Shown here piece after piece: positions 12,058 to 21,889 of a stretch of DNA of 64,000 nt (its first letter is position 1; the number at the start of each line of letters is the position of its first letter). The notes under the pieces are model-generated. The model had not been told where the DNA came from, made no database searches, and worked only from the letters and a program-made list of their open reading frames with translations. The stretch is taken from the NCBI RefSeq assembly GCF_905115235.1, contig NC_051854.1:63975463-64039462 (forward strand), in the 5' to 3' direction. A program made the translations under genes and the position numbers. The stretch comes from Hermetia illucens (Eukaryota; Arthropoda; Insecta; Diptera; Stratiomyidae).

Positions 12058-13000
12058 GGAGTCAAATCCTTCTTAGATGAATTAGCCCAATTAGTATCTA
12101 TTATGCGATGGACTATCCATATATTGCACCATATTTTTTATGCAGAATTGCCACTTTAAAGTTCCGAATGAAATCGCCTTCACTTGAAATAAATTTTATC
12201 TTCGTATGTTTCATCTTTCCTATTGGAAACCACCATTGCTTTCAAGCAACTTGTAAGATTACGCTACCCAGCGCGATCATTGAAAAAGTTTCAGTTTTGT
12301 GAGAAGGTAAGATGAAGAGGCCGCAGTAGGTGAATTTACGATAAGATCATGTCCGACATACATAGTACCAGCGCACAAGCTATGAGCCACCGCTCGCTAG
12401 TAACTTAGTACGGCTGATTGGATGTATGGTGTAATACCGTAGGGTTCGGATCTTGGCGCTTATGTTGATTTAATAAAGGAAATACCTTATTAGTAGTAAA
12501 GCGTAAACACAGATTGGTACGGCAGCAAGAAACGACGATGGCAGTAAGACATTGAGCAGAGAAAAACAACTATCGGATATAAACAGCCGAACTGAAACCA
12601 TAACGGCTGGAAGCCATTCAAGATGGAATGACAGGTAGACGGTGGTCTGCACTGTTTTTTTTTAAATTATTATTTGGTAGGCAATATTGCGGACCGCTTC
12701 TATAATGGTGGTCCAGCTACTTGAAGAACGGTAGCAATTAAAATGAATTTGAAAGTATCGAATACTATGCTAGCTAAAAAGCAAGCAGACGGTATATACC
12801 AAAGAATCAAAAGGAAGATTATTTTAACTTGAATTACAATTTCGCACAGGACGAAAAGATGGACGACGCCGCCCGTATATATATTTCACTCAATATTAAC
12901 CACTTTAAACAGGCCAAGCAATATTTACCATTCTGCAGAATTCCTTTAACCCCCTTTTAACTTTCAAATTCTGAGTTTTAATTAAAAATTAATAAAACAT
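12058..13000. other. AT-rich intergenic DNA
   Basis: No gene or repeat boundary is visible. There is a lone Su(H)-type octamer TGTGAGAA at 12298-12305, which is expected by chance at this frequency. Confidence 0.4.
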
Positions 13001-13002
13001 GG

Positions 13003-13250
13003 GACCCACATTGGGCGCCTGTTTGCAAATGTCTATAATATTATATTACCGAAAGCCGATTTATTAGTTACTGTTAAAAATCACCATAAGTTATTGCGTA
13101 ATTAATTCTGGTCAAGTTATCCATTTTTGGAGTGAGTTTAGTAGATTATCCTTCATTACATTACTGGAAAATTCCACGATTCTAGAATGAGCTTATGGAA
13201 GGTTTTGCAGTCAATTACTAAAAATTATAGTAATATACTATTAATAACTT
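13003..13250 (-). mobile_element. LTR-retrotransposon fossil, LTR and primer-binding site
   Basis: CCCACATTGGGCGCC at about 13006-13020 resembles the inverted primer-binding site complementary to the 3' end of tRNA-Lys. It abuts a TGTTTGC start at 13021, as an LTR edge would on the opposite strand. The LTR extends rightward for an unknown length and its outer end was not found. No coding part is recognisable nearby. The element looks old and broken. Confidence 0.4.
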
Positions 13251-13329
13251 TTTTTGAACAGATACCGGCATAAAGGGCACTTCGAAGCCTAGGCCACATA
13301 TAGTGGCAGCCTCGTGATTTCTCAGATTT

Positions 13330-13500
13330 TTTGGTAGAGTAAGGGAAAGAAAGTGCTACATTCGAGCACCCACCCCTCACTTTTCTATTAAATGTCAAAA
13401 CTGAAGCTAGTATTGAAAAGTACTGATCTAGACCTTTCATTTATGATAATATCCCGAATGCCTATATTTGGCGGAAAAAAACGTTACTCCCCCTTTCGCC
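13330..13500 (-). repeat. AAGGTTTT-family repeat fragment
   Basis: An inverted fragment of the window's common repeat, recognised by 'gacctttcattta' and the following 'atatttggcggaaaaaaa', which match the minus-strand copy at 40.4 kb. Both ends are indistinct. Confidence 0.4.
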
Positions 13501-13710
13501 AGTATGAAAATTCCCCCCTTGAGTTCAGCTCCCAGTCTCCCAGAATTACAAGATCTCCCATTAGGCGCGACGCCAGGCGGCGAATAGGGGCATATCTATT
13601 GATGTGTAAATATATGTTCATGCACTTTCTCTTCTAACCGTGCATGGGCTAGTGTTTGCCCATCTCTGGTACGTGGATCAAGATGACTATAGGAAAGGTA
13701 CCCAGAACAT

Positions 13711-13877
13711 AGAACCACTATGGAAGACATAAGTACCAGCAAAATTACGGTGAGCAAACCGGCTCCCGGTCATCGATATCCCTCAACGGCAGTGCCTCAG
13801 ACAACTTGACTACCGTGGCATCCAATGCTACAAGCGTTTTAGATTCGGAGAAAGAAGTGTTCAACTGTAGTACTGTG
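13711..13877 (+). pseudogene. R1-like LINE ORF1, N-terminal fragment
   Basis: The reading starts MEDISTSKITVSKPAPGH. After one frame change it continues SNATSVLDSEKEVFNCST, which matches the DLDLEKEVFKRST stretch at the upstream edge of the R1-like ORF1 at 26.37 kb. So this is the same ORF1 family, and it keeps an N-terminus that the 26-kb copy lacks. It is cut at 13877 by the tail of an RTE-like LINE. Confidence 0.5.
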
Positions 13878-15412
13878 GTGATCATCATCATCATTAACGG
13901 CGCAACAACCCTAATCCGCCCAAAGCCTGCCTTAATAAAAGATTCCAGACATACCGATTTTGTGCCGCAGTCCACCAATTCGATATCCCTAAAAGCTGTC
14001 TGGCGTCCTTGGCGTAGGTCAGGAGGTCATCGCTCCATCTCAAGCAGAGACTGTCTCGTCTTCTTTTTCTACTAAAGATATTGCCCTTATAGACTTTTCG
14101 AGCTGGATCATCCTCATCCGGATAGCTGTCCGGATAGCTGAATGGTTAGAGCGCAAGGCTGTCGTACGGAAGGTCGCGGTTCAAATCTCGCTGGTGGCAG
14201 TGGGATTTGTGTCGTGATTTGACGTCGGACACCAGTCGACTCAGCTGTGAATGAGTACCTGAGTCAAATCAGGGTAATAATCTCGGTCGAGTGCAATGCT
14301 GACCACATTTCCTCCTACAGTTCACTGTAGTGTACCGTTACGGTCTTGAATGTAGTGCTCTAACACACTTCAAGGCCCTGATCCAACATGGATTGTTGCG
14401 CCAACGATTATTATTATCATCCTCATCCATACGAACTAGGTGACCTGCGCATCGCAACACGTTGAGCCGGATTTTATCCACAAATAAACGGTCGCGGTAT
14501 CGCTCATAGATTTCGTCGTTTTGAAGGCTAAGGAATCGTCCATCCTCTGGTAGGAGGCCAAAAATTCTTCGGAGGAATCTTCTCTCGAAAGTGGCCAAGA
14601 GTTCCCAATTTTTCTTGCTAAAAACCCTAGTCTCCAACGAATACGTAAGGACTGACAAGATCATAGTCTTTTACAGTCAGAGCTTTGACCCTATGGAGAG
14701 ACGTTCCGAACGAAACGGTTTTTGTAAGCTGAAATAGAACTCTGTTGGCTGCCAACCACCATGCCCGGATTTCATCGTCATAGCAGTTACCGGTTGTGAT
14801 TTTCGTCACTAGGTAGGAGAAATTATCAATGGTCTCAAAGTTGTAGTCTCCTACCTTTATTCTTCTCGTTTGACCAGTGCGATATGATGTTGTTGGTTAG
14901 TTGATTTTTGTCTTGTTTTCATTGATATGCAGCCCAAGATTTCGATCTGGATGAAGGCAGTTTGTACGTCTCGGGTCATTCTTCCCATGATATCGATATC
15001 GTCAGCATAGGTCAGTCGTTACATGGACTTAAAGAGGATGGTGCCTCTTGCATGTACCTCAGCATCACGGATCAATTTCTCGAGGGCCAGGTTAAAGAGG
15101 ACGCATGATAGGGCATCCCTTTGACGTAGATCGTTGTTGATGTCGAAAAGTCTCGTGAGTGATCCTGCTGCTTTTATCTGGCCTCGCACATTGAGCAAGC
15201 TCAGCCTAGTCAGTTTTATCAATTTCGTCGGGATATCGAAGTCTGTCATAGCCGTATATAGTTTTACCCTAGCTATGCTATTATAGGCGTCCTTACAATT
15301 GATGAAAAAATAATACAACTAACGTCCACATTCCAACAGTTTTTTCATTGCTTGCCGCACAGAGAAAATCTGATCTGTTGTTGATTTGCCTGGAGTGAAG
15401 CCCCCTTGGTAT
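13878..15412 (-). mobile_element. RTE-like LINE, copy C (interrupted by a SINE)
   Basis: The 3' tail catcatcatcat begins at about 13879, and the element reads leftward from a 5'-truncated edge near 15412. Pieces include RT fragments at 15318-15019 (FFINCKDAYNSIARVK) and the thumb/tail at 14664-14338. A SINE sits inside at 14120-14415. Flanks on both sides (13711-13877 and 15413-15655) look like R1-like ORF1, suggesting nesting. Broken by several frameshifts. Confidence 0.75.
14120..14415 (+). mobile_element. tRNA-derived SINE with 13-bp target duplication
   Basis: A 296-bp SINE. The tRNA-like head carries an A-box-like TAGCTGAATGG (14135-14145) and a B box GGTTCAAATC (14178-14187), which are internal RNA polymerase III promoter elements. 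The body is unrelated to tRNA, and the 3' end reads TTGTTGCGCCAACGATTATTATT. Perfect direct repeats ATCATCCTCATCC flank it at 14107-14119 and 14416-14428, inside RTE copy C. Its last unique bases TTGTTGCGCC equal the 3' end of the RTE-like LINE just before that element's own GATGAT tail, pointing to the RTE as its mobilising partner. Confidence 0.85.
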
Positions 15413-15655
15413 GAGAAAACGAACGAAAGTTGAAGGTGTAGGTTCACCATCAACTAAGTGTAGCTCCACTAAAGTTTCCAGTCCACCGCACTTACACGCC
15501 TCTGAGCTAGCAAGGCTTGTAAATACGGCACAGGGTCTACTCACGGAACCGAAAAACTTGGGAACCGCGATTGGGGAAAAGAATTCACAGCGGAATACAT
15601 CACCGACGTCATTAGTTTTCAAACTTCAGCTGATTTGGGAGGGTAACCTAAATAA
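15413..15655 (+). pseudogene. Possible continuation of R1-like ORF1
   Basis: An open frame with a Ser/Pro/Lys-rich gag-like composition (RTKVEGVGSPSTKCSSTK, then ASELARLVNTAQGLL). It starts exactly at the far edge of RTE copy C, opposite the R1-like N-terminal piece at 13.8 kb. It is plausibly the other half of the same interrupted ORF1. No domain confirms this. Confidence 0.3.
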
Positions 15656-16060
15656 TTCATGAACTCCTTGTCGAATATTATTTCCAATTGACTTCTCAAT
15701 ATCAGCTAAATTAGTTTTTAGTTTTGATGTTTGAAAGATTATGGTAGGGGTTAAGCAAGTAAATTCTCCTTCTTTACAAATAATTTTTATTTTGCATATA
15801 AATACTTATACTTACTCGCTTCGAGAAGAAGAAGCTTTTTTTGTTTGAGGATTAAGGGAGTCCCGATTCCGCATCAACTTGATGACGAGCCGGACCAATT
15901 GGGAACCAACTTACATCCTCTGTTATTGTCCAGGCGCCCCTCTTTTGGAATTAAGCACCCAAGTTATTAAAAAATTAATTTTTTGAAGACTAGCTGAAAA
16001 ATACCCCAGCTCTAGACCAATCACCCTACCTAAGCGTTGTTGACTGTCGTTAGTACTTAA

Positions 16061-16421
16061 ATGGAGGACCAGGTGAGAATTTCTGTTTCACTTTCATTAC
16101 TTTTAGTTGATTGCACAATAGATGGATAACATAAAACCCATCACCTCAAAATTTTGCAAGAATCCCGCTATTATACAATTAACAAAGCTAGACTACGTTA
16201 AAGCTGTTTTCGCACAGATTTCCCAATACAGTAGAGATCCACAAAAGTTGACACTCGCAAAAGTTAAATCTACAGAAAAGTTAATTATGCTTCGGCCACC
16301 ACAGGAAACTCTAAAAACTTTTCGAAGCTCTTTTTCAATTCGAAACAATAAAACGTTAATGCAATCGATATTAACCGTTGTGGAATATGTGCATCCAGCT
16401 TGCAAAAACATGCAACCTTGA
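16061..16421 (+). CDS. Candidate small gene, unrecognised
   Basis: A 99-codon ATG frame (16122-16421) encodes a basic protein (starting MDNIKPITSKFCKNP) with no domain I know. Just upstream, ATGGAGGACCAG (16061-16072) is followed by GTGAGAAT, and AATAG precedes the second ATG. This gives a possible 49-bp intron (16073-16121) joining in frame to make 103 residues. It might instead start simply at 16122. The downstream region keeps protein-like stretches in other frames (VEFETTRLSTKFIEVQYD near 16520), so it could be a decayed element. Confidence 0.25.
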
Positions 16422-16429
16422 CATCCTCA

Positions 16430-18385
16430 GGACTTATATTGGAGGATATCGCTTGCTGTAAGAGTTTCGCGAGGTTAAGGAGGACATCAAATCAAAAGGA
16501 AAGTAGTTGAATTTGAAACAACTCGACTTTCAACGAAATTTATCGAGGTCCAATACGATTCTACCCATACTTCTTTGATGAACAGTTTACAAAAGAGATT
16601 GCACTTACTTGAAAATTCTTCTTGTGCGTTGTTACGGCACAGAAACCGCGTTTAAGAGTGATTCCTATCCTTCTGTCTTAGCGTCCCAAAACTTCAATGA
16701 AAATACCTTTTCTTTTCCTCTTTCTCGCACCCTCCACTTCGCCGTTGAATATGATCACATTTGCATTTAAGGGGTTAATTCTTTGTAGTTACTTGACATC
16801 CCAAATAAATTTTGCATTGTGCCGCTTTACGCGTTTCTCCTCCAGCAGCTTCGCAACTTTTCTTCTGATTATATTGAACCCCGAATTGATCAAAATATTG
16901 ACCGATTCAGTAAACATTTGGAAATTATCGATGACAAGAATACGCATTTTATCCATCGGTCAATCGCGTAGTCCGCAGCACAATATACCAGAAAGTCTCA
17001 AGCAAAGCGTCAAATTGAGATATCCTGTCGGAATTTTCGATTTTTGCACATTCCTTTACCTTGGTCTCCAATTTGTTCCCCAGCGAATTTCTTCACTATT
17101 AGTTTTATTTTGTTTTGCGGTTGCACCGCGGCCTCAAATCGACTGCCGGTCCAGCCGTTCCGCTGCCAGTCGATCAGCCGGTCTCGCTCCAGCTAATTTC
17201 CATACAAAAAAATGCAATTCCACTCGTCTCAGCCAGACCAATCGTTAGGCTCGTATTTCGAAATAAATGAACCGGTCAAGTTGAACATACAAACTTACCA
17301 TTTGTAAATAAATATATAAATGAGTTTTAGAATTTTATGGACAAGTAACAAGTTCCTTTTAATTTTAAGTGGTTGGTATAAATGAACGTTGAGGGAGGAG
17401 AAAGGAAATTATGAGAAGTATATTGAGAAAGGTAAAAGGTGTTAAAAATGGAAGGAAAGGGGGGAAATATTAAATATTAGAAGATCCATTCCCTTTTAGA
17501 TTGTCTCTGAAAAAGGCGAAGGAAAAGCTGCACCTGTCGCAAAGACGCGGACACCACAAGCCATTAACAATCGTCGAAAAATGTTGAACATTTAAAAAGG
17601 CATGGAAAATAGGCATTAAAAATGGTTCTTAGGCCAAACCAAAAGAAACTACCCTATTAGAACAGACAAATATACCCTAATAAAAATGCGAACGTTTTGC
17701 AGGCAAGTCAGAGTTGCTTTTTAAAATTTAAGCTGCGAATGAGCCATTATGTGAATATTCATGGAAAAGGGCTGAAGTATTAATAAAATATTTATATTAT
17801 CTAAATTCGCTGCTTATTTGTTATTTAATGTATATTTACATATTTATACTTTTAAAATTACTTTTAAAGTTGATAATTCACAAAAGTTGACAGGGATAAA
17901 AACAAACAGGCTAACTATTTTGAATCTCTATTGTATAAGAAAAACACAGACTTTTCAGGCTCAACCTTCTAGCTTTGAATTGCTCTATTTTGTTTTCTTT
18001 GAAAGCAAAATAATAGTAACTCAGTTATGGTGTGAATATTTTACTTACAGGCCACTGCTTCCATTGTAGATTGGTATTACCACGATAGCCTCTTGTAACA
18101 ATTTTTATCCAGAATCCTGCCTATCTATTTCTCTGATCTACTAGGTAGCTCTATCACGAGCCTAATAATTTGGTTATCAGTGAGTAAGGTTTTGTGAAAT
18201 TTTATAAAGTTTGCGTGTACACTCAGGCATTGCGACATTCATAAGCACAAAAGATCCCTTAGTTTCCGCCATTTATATTTCACGATCTGATTATCTTGGG
18301 CTTCCGCTTGGTTTATTCATCGTTTTTCATTTTAGTTAATATTAATCTATACTGACCACCAGTCTAAGCAAGCAAATTTACGAGA
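16430..18385. other. AT-rich region without supported genes
   Basis: No gene I can support. A long plus frame at 16697-17248 is open but low-complexity hydrophobic and unrecognised. Near 17139-17171 there is a short imperfect inverted repeat (CGACTGCCGG...CTGCCAGTCG). The region is minus-strand downstream of the primer-binding site at 18.4 kb, so some of it may be interior of that LTR fossil. Confidence 0.3.
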
Positions 18386-18390
18386 GTAGT

Positions 18391-18880
18391 GCCCCACGTT
18401 GGGCGCCGGTGAAACAAATTTCTTCCTTTCAAAAGCAAAAATTGTATTATTTAACGACTTAAAAATAATGATATTTATTGATTTGTAATTTCATACTGCT
18501 AACATTACAATATTGATTATCATTAATCTTAACCAGGAATGCACCTTGTACTACTGATGACGCACCTCGTGAATCTTCCCAGATAAATTGCTAAGTTTGT
18601 ATGTAGCGAGTCACCAAAATGTTTGACCCTTAGTGCTATAGTCGTTAATTTGTGCTTACACAAAAAGGTAATTCGTTCGGACCTGGCTTATAAGCTGGGA
18701 CCTGCATTGTATTCTTGTGCTAATAAGGTTACCTAAATTTTTAATGATTGGAAAAATAAAAAAATCTTACAGGTTATAGGTCATGTGATCTTTCATAGGG
18801 GCCGCCTCGGAGATCCACTGTTTTATACCCACGGTGGTAGATTATGTCTTTCCTTTGTAGCCTCCCTCTCCCCATTCATT
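18391..18880 (-). mobile_element. LTR-retrotransposon fossil, LTR plus tRNA-Lys primer-binding site
   Basis: GCCCCACGTTGGGCGCC at 18391-18407 is the inverted complement of an 18-nt tRNA-Lys primer-binding site, here with a change only at its first base. An LTR-like edge TGAAAC starts at 18410. On the minus strand a TATAAAACAG promoter-like string lies near 18823-18832, as an LTR would carry. The outer LTR boundary was not located. Looks old and broken; probably Ty3/gypsy-type by primer choice. Confidence 0.5.
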
Positions 18881-20345
18881 ATCTCTCAGTGCTTTTGCTT
18901 AGCAGAAATCCAATGTTATAGTCAAAAATTTATTGGAAATAGAATTTAGTAAATTGCAATTTTTTCAGCTATAAGATTGCCAAAGGCATTACAAACCATG
19001 TAACTGACAAAAAACCACAAAACTTTAACCTAATTATATTTTCTTTCATTGTATAACAAAAAGTTTATTTTTTCCTTTAGTTTAAATATAATAACAGTAT
19101 TTCCTCTCATTATATTCAATTATTATTTTGATGGTCTAAAGTCACTTTTAAGTTATATCTCCTCCAATTTTACATCAATCCAAACTAAAGCAAATGCTTT
19201 GTATTCCTTACCTTCTTCTATTTAAAGAAAGATAAAGGGTCAAAAGAATCAAGTAAAAACACCTAATGACTCTCAAATTCCGTGGAGTTGTAAAAATCCT
19301 ATTGTTCATTTTTAAGCTAGGCGTATTTGGTCCTCAGTTTCTTACTTTTTTAAAAATGCCCTTCCCTTGTTAAAATCAAGATCTCCCAAAAAAACTTCTT
19401 TAAGGGACGAACTCGAACACAATAAACTGATTAGGGACGCTGATTTACTGAACTTATAATAAAAAAAATTATTGGGCTTGTGTCATCCCAAATTCGTCTC
19501 CTATAAAAAAATCTTTACCTTTCTCGGACCACTAGCGCACGTGTTCATCATATCATGGACGACAGTAAACCCGCTGAGTGCAAAGTAACCTTTCAATGAA
19601 TAAATCTCGGCTTTAAATTTATGTGGTGATTGCATTGCACACATAATGGCATATACTACAGCAGTTAAGAGATAGTGAACATTTTTTTATCACTTACCTT
19701 ACCTGGGTATCAAGAAGCCAGACCAGGTAAAATTGTAGAAGGAAGAAAGGCTATGAGTGTGTCTAAAAGTGGAATTTCTTATGCTGGACCTGGGTTTTCA
19801 GGTAATTCAAAGTATCTTTAAATATGACCGGCAATCAAGATGAGACGGAAACAAGATTTTTTATGATAGTGAATGCATTTTTAATAATTACCTTTCATGA
19901 TTTAGTCAATTTTCATATACAGGTATATGACAAGGATTTTCAATGCATTGGAACTGGTAGCAAGGATTCAATGCAGTGTCCACTCCCTAATGAATTTCAA
20001 TATAAAGTAAACCTGTGACAAATAGGATAATCCCTTCCATCCTTTGTAATGCATATAGTATGTATTTCACTGTAATAATTTTTTCATGACTTTTATGATT
20101 CAACCTATGGATGGATGGATGGGCTTTGTGAAACTTTGCGAAACTGCCACTGATAAATTATGTCGTAAAAATGAAAGGAGTTTTGATAGTAGCCTTATTA
20201 CATACGTGAAGAACAGAAAGTACACACAATCCATTGAATTGTAAAAATTCGTAAGATTTGGAATTGGTTTAATTTTCTTAGTTTTTTTATTAATGCAATT
20301 GAGTTGAAATTAGTGTCCATGTTTTTTTTACAGTTGGTATATAAT
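18881..20345. other. AT-rich intergenic DNA with a possible exon
   Basis: Mostly AT-rich, with no recognisable gene. At 19922 a 3' splice-site-like 'tttcatatacag' precedes an open 31-codon stretch (YDKDFQCIGTGSKDSMQC, then PLPNEFQYKVNL and a stop at about 20018). Two further donor-like junctions lie upstream (CCAGACCAG|GTAAAA near 19726 and TTTTCAG|GTAATT near 19800). This could be the end of a small multi-exon gene; the spacing of its cysteines is loosely like an ML/NPC2 domain, but that is weak. Confidence 0.2.
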
Positions 20346-20349
20346 TTGA

Positions 20350-20540
20350 AAAAAGAACTAGGTTTTTTTCCTTATCCTGTAAATATTTTTATTTTTTCCC
20401 GCATACAATCGTTTCGGAGACCACGTACCTCCTAAATTAGGTACTAGCACTGAGGAAGGAGGCACGTGGTCTCCGAAACGATTGTATGCGGGAAAAAAAT
20501 AAAAGTATTTACAGGATAAGGAAAAAAACCTAGTTCTTTT
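20350..20540. repeat. Foldback: 83-bp inverted arms, 25-bp loop
   Basis: Arms 20350-20432 and 20458-20540 are near-perfect inverted copies, including AAAAGAACTAGG, CTTATCCTGTAAAT, CCCGCATACAATCG and GGAGACCACG. They would fold into one long hairpin. The right arm together with the loop carries a hammerhead-like motif (see the next entry), so the unit resembles terminal parts of two Penelope-like elements arranged head to head. The next repeat begins directly at 20541. Confidence 0.8.
20447..20490 (+). ncRNA. Hammerhead-ribozyme-like motif (Penelope-like end)
   Basis: GCA, then CTGAGGA (20450-20456), then GGAG and CTCC able to pair as stem II (20458-20461 with 20471-20474), then GAAAC (20475-20479), a GATT loop and GTA, then TGC (20487-20489). 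TGC can pair with the initial GCA as stem I. This matches the order of a small type I hammerhead with a two-base-pair stem III, as known in Penelope-like retroelements. One extra A (20457) lies between the CUGANGA box and stem II, so activity is uncertain. The inverted left arm lacks the CUGANGA box. Confidence 0.45.
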
Positions 20541-21299
20541 TAAGGTTTTGTGTAAAACGAAACCTTATTAAATCGATTCAATGTCTGTCTTTCTGTCTGT
20601 CCGTCACACACATTTTTCTCCAAAACGGCTAAACCGATCCGAACGAAATTTGGTGGACAGATGGGAGCTATGAAATCCCACGCATACAGCGAGTGGCATA
20701 AATTTAGGTGGAGTTTAAAGGGGGGCTCCCCATACATGCAAAGGAGGGTTCAAAATTTTTTTCACCGGATATAGTTGTGTAGGGTGTCAAATGAAAAGCC
20801 TCGATTGGTACTTTCCGAAACTGACATTAGTTTTGGCATAAATTGCAAAGTGCGTAAGTAAGGAGTCAAAATGTACGCACTTGAAGTGAGACAGGACTCA
20901 TTTTCGGAAACTACCCAACCTTAAAATCCGAAAAAAATCAGAGTGGTGCGCCTAGATGAAATCTAGGCCTCAAAATATGTCCGATCCCGATATCTGCTCA
21001 AATAAACTTACTAATAGTATATTACTACTTTTTAGAAATTTACTGAAAAACCCCCCTTAAATTCATCCTAGGACTTGTACCAGAATAGAGGACAATATTT
21101 CGTATATACTTGCTAAATTTTGTGGAAATCTAGCAATGAACGCCAAAGTTACGGCAGTTCAAACTTAGCAACTTCGCGCGAATTTACCGCTTCCAAAGCC
21201 ATGCAAATCAGATGCTGACGTCATAATTACCCGGAATAATTGCCATTCGTGTGAAATATTAAAGTCGCATTTATGAAGAATCTATTTATCTGCAGCCCT
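20541..21299 (+). repeat. AAGGTTTT-family repeat copy
   Basis: Starts with a mini-palindrome TAAGGTTTTGTGTAAAACGAAACCTTA (20540s), then a (GTCT)n-rich block (20582-20603), 'aaaacggctaaaccgat' and 'catacatgcaaaggaggg'. It ends where the next head begins at 21300. No coding frame. Seen many times in the window in both orientations. The superfamily is unknown to me. Confidence 0.65.
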
Positions 21300-21670
21300 T
21301 TTTAAGGTTTTGTGTAAAACACTTATGTGAAATCTAATCTTCGAGAGATGTCCCACTCCGGTATCTGCTCAAATAAATTTACTAATAGTATATTATCATC
21401 TTTTAGAAATTGACTAAAAAACTCCCCTTAAGTTCATCCTAGGTGTACCAAATTTTGCACCGACATAGAGGACAGTCTCGTGCTTACACATGCCATGAAA
21501 ATCCAACTATTAGTGTCAAAGTTATAAAAGTTCAAACTTATCAATTTCGTGCTAATTAACAGGATCCTAAGCCATACAAATAAGATGCTGACATCATAAT
21601 TAACGAGAATAATTTAAATTCGAGTGAAATATTAAAATTCCATTCAAGAAGAATCTAATTCTCCCTAGCC
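21300..21670 (+). repeat. AAGGTTTT-family repeat copy, internally deleted
   Basis: The head TTTTTAAGGTTTTGTGTAAAAC is followed directly by mid-element sequence ('tgtcccactccggtatctg', 'actaatagtatattat'). The CTGT block and the first half of the element are therefore missing. It is the middle member of three tandem heads at 20541, 21300 and 21671. Confidence 0.6.
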
Positions 21671-21733
21671 CTTTTTAAGGTTTTGTGTGAAACAAAACCT
21701 TATTAGAATCGATTCGATGTCTGTCTGTCCGTC
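21671..21733 (+). repeat. AAGGTTTT-family repeat head, split by R1-like LINE
   Basis: The first 63 bp of a repeat copy, up to its CTGT-rich block, which serves as the insertion target of the LINE at 21734-26390. The copy resumes at 26391. Confidence 0.75.
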
Positions 21734-21889
21734 TTTTTTTTTTTTTTTGAGGAGGTGGAAATCTTCAAAAGACACTATTCTGGACACACCAGCGTGTGGG
21801 ATTTTCACCCACTAAAACCACCCCCGACTCCCTCCCTGCCCCGCGGAACCACCATAAGGTATTACATCACGGGGCGGAGTCAGCTCACT

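Noticed and set aside
14121-14195. A possible tRNA gene
   Set aside because: A and B boxes are present but the cloverleaf is imperfect, and the unit continues into a non-tRNA body with target duplications, so it is a SINE.
16697-17248. 183-codon plus-strand frame
   Set aside because: No ATG-supported domain, low-complexity hydrophobic composition, no promoter or splice support, and a position consistent with old element interior on the other strand.
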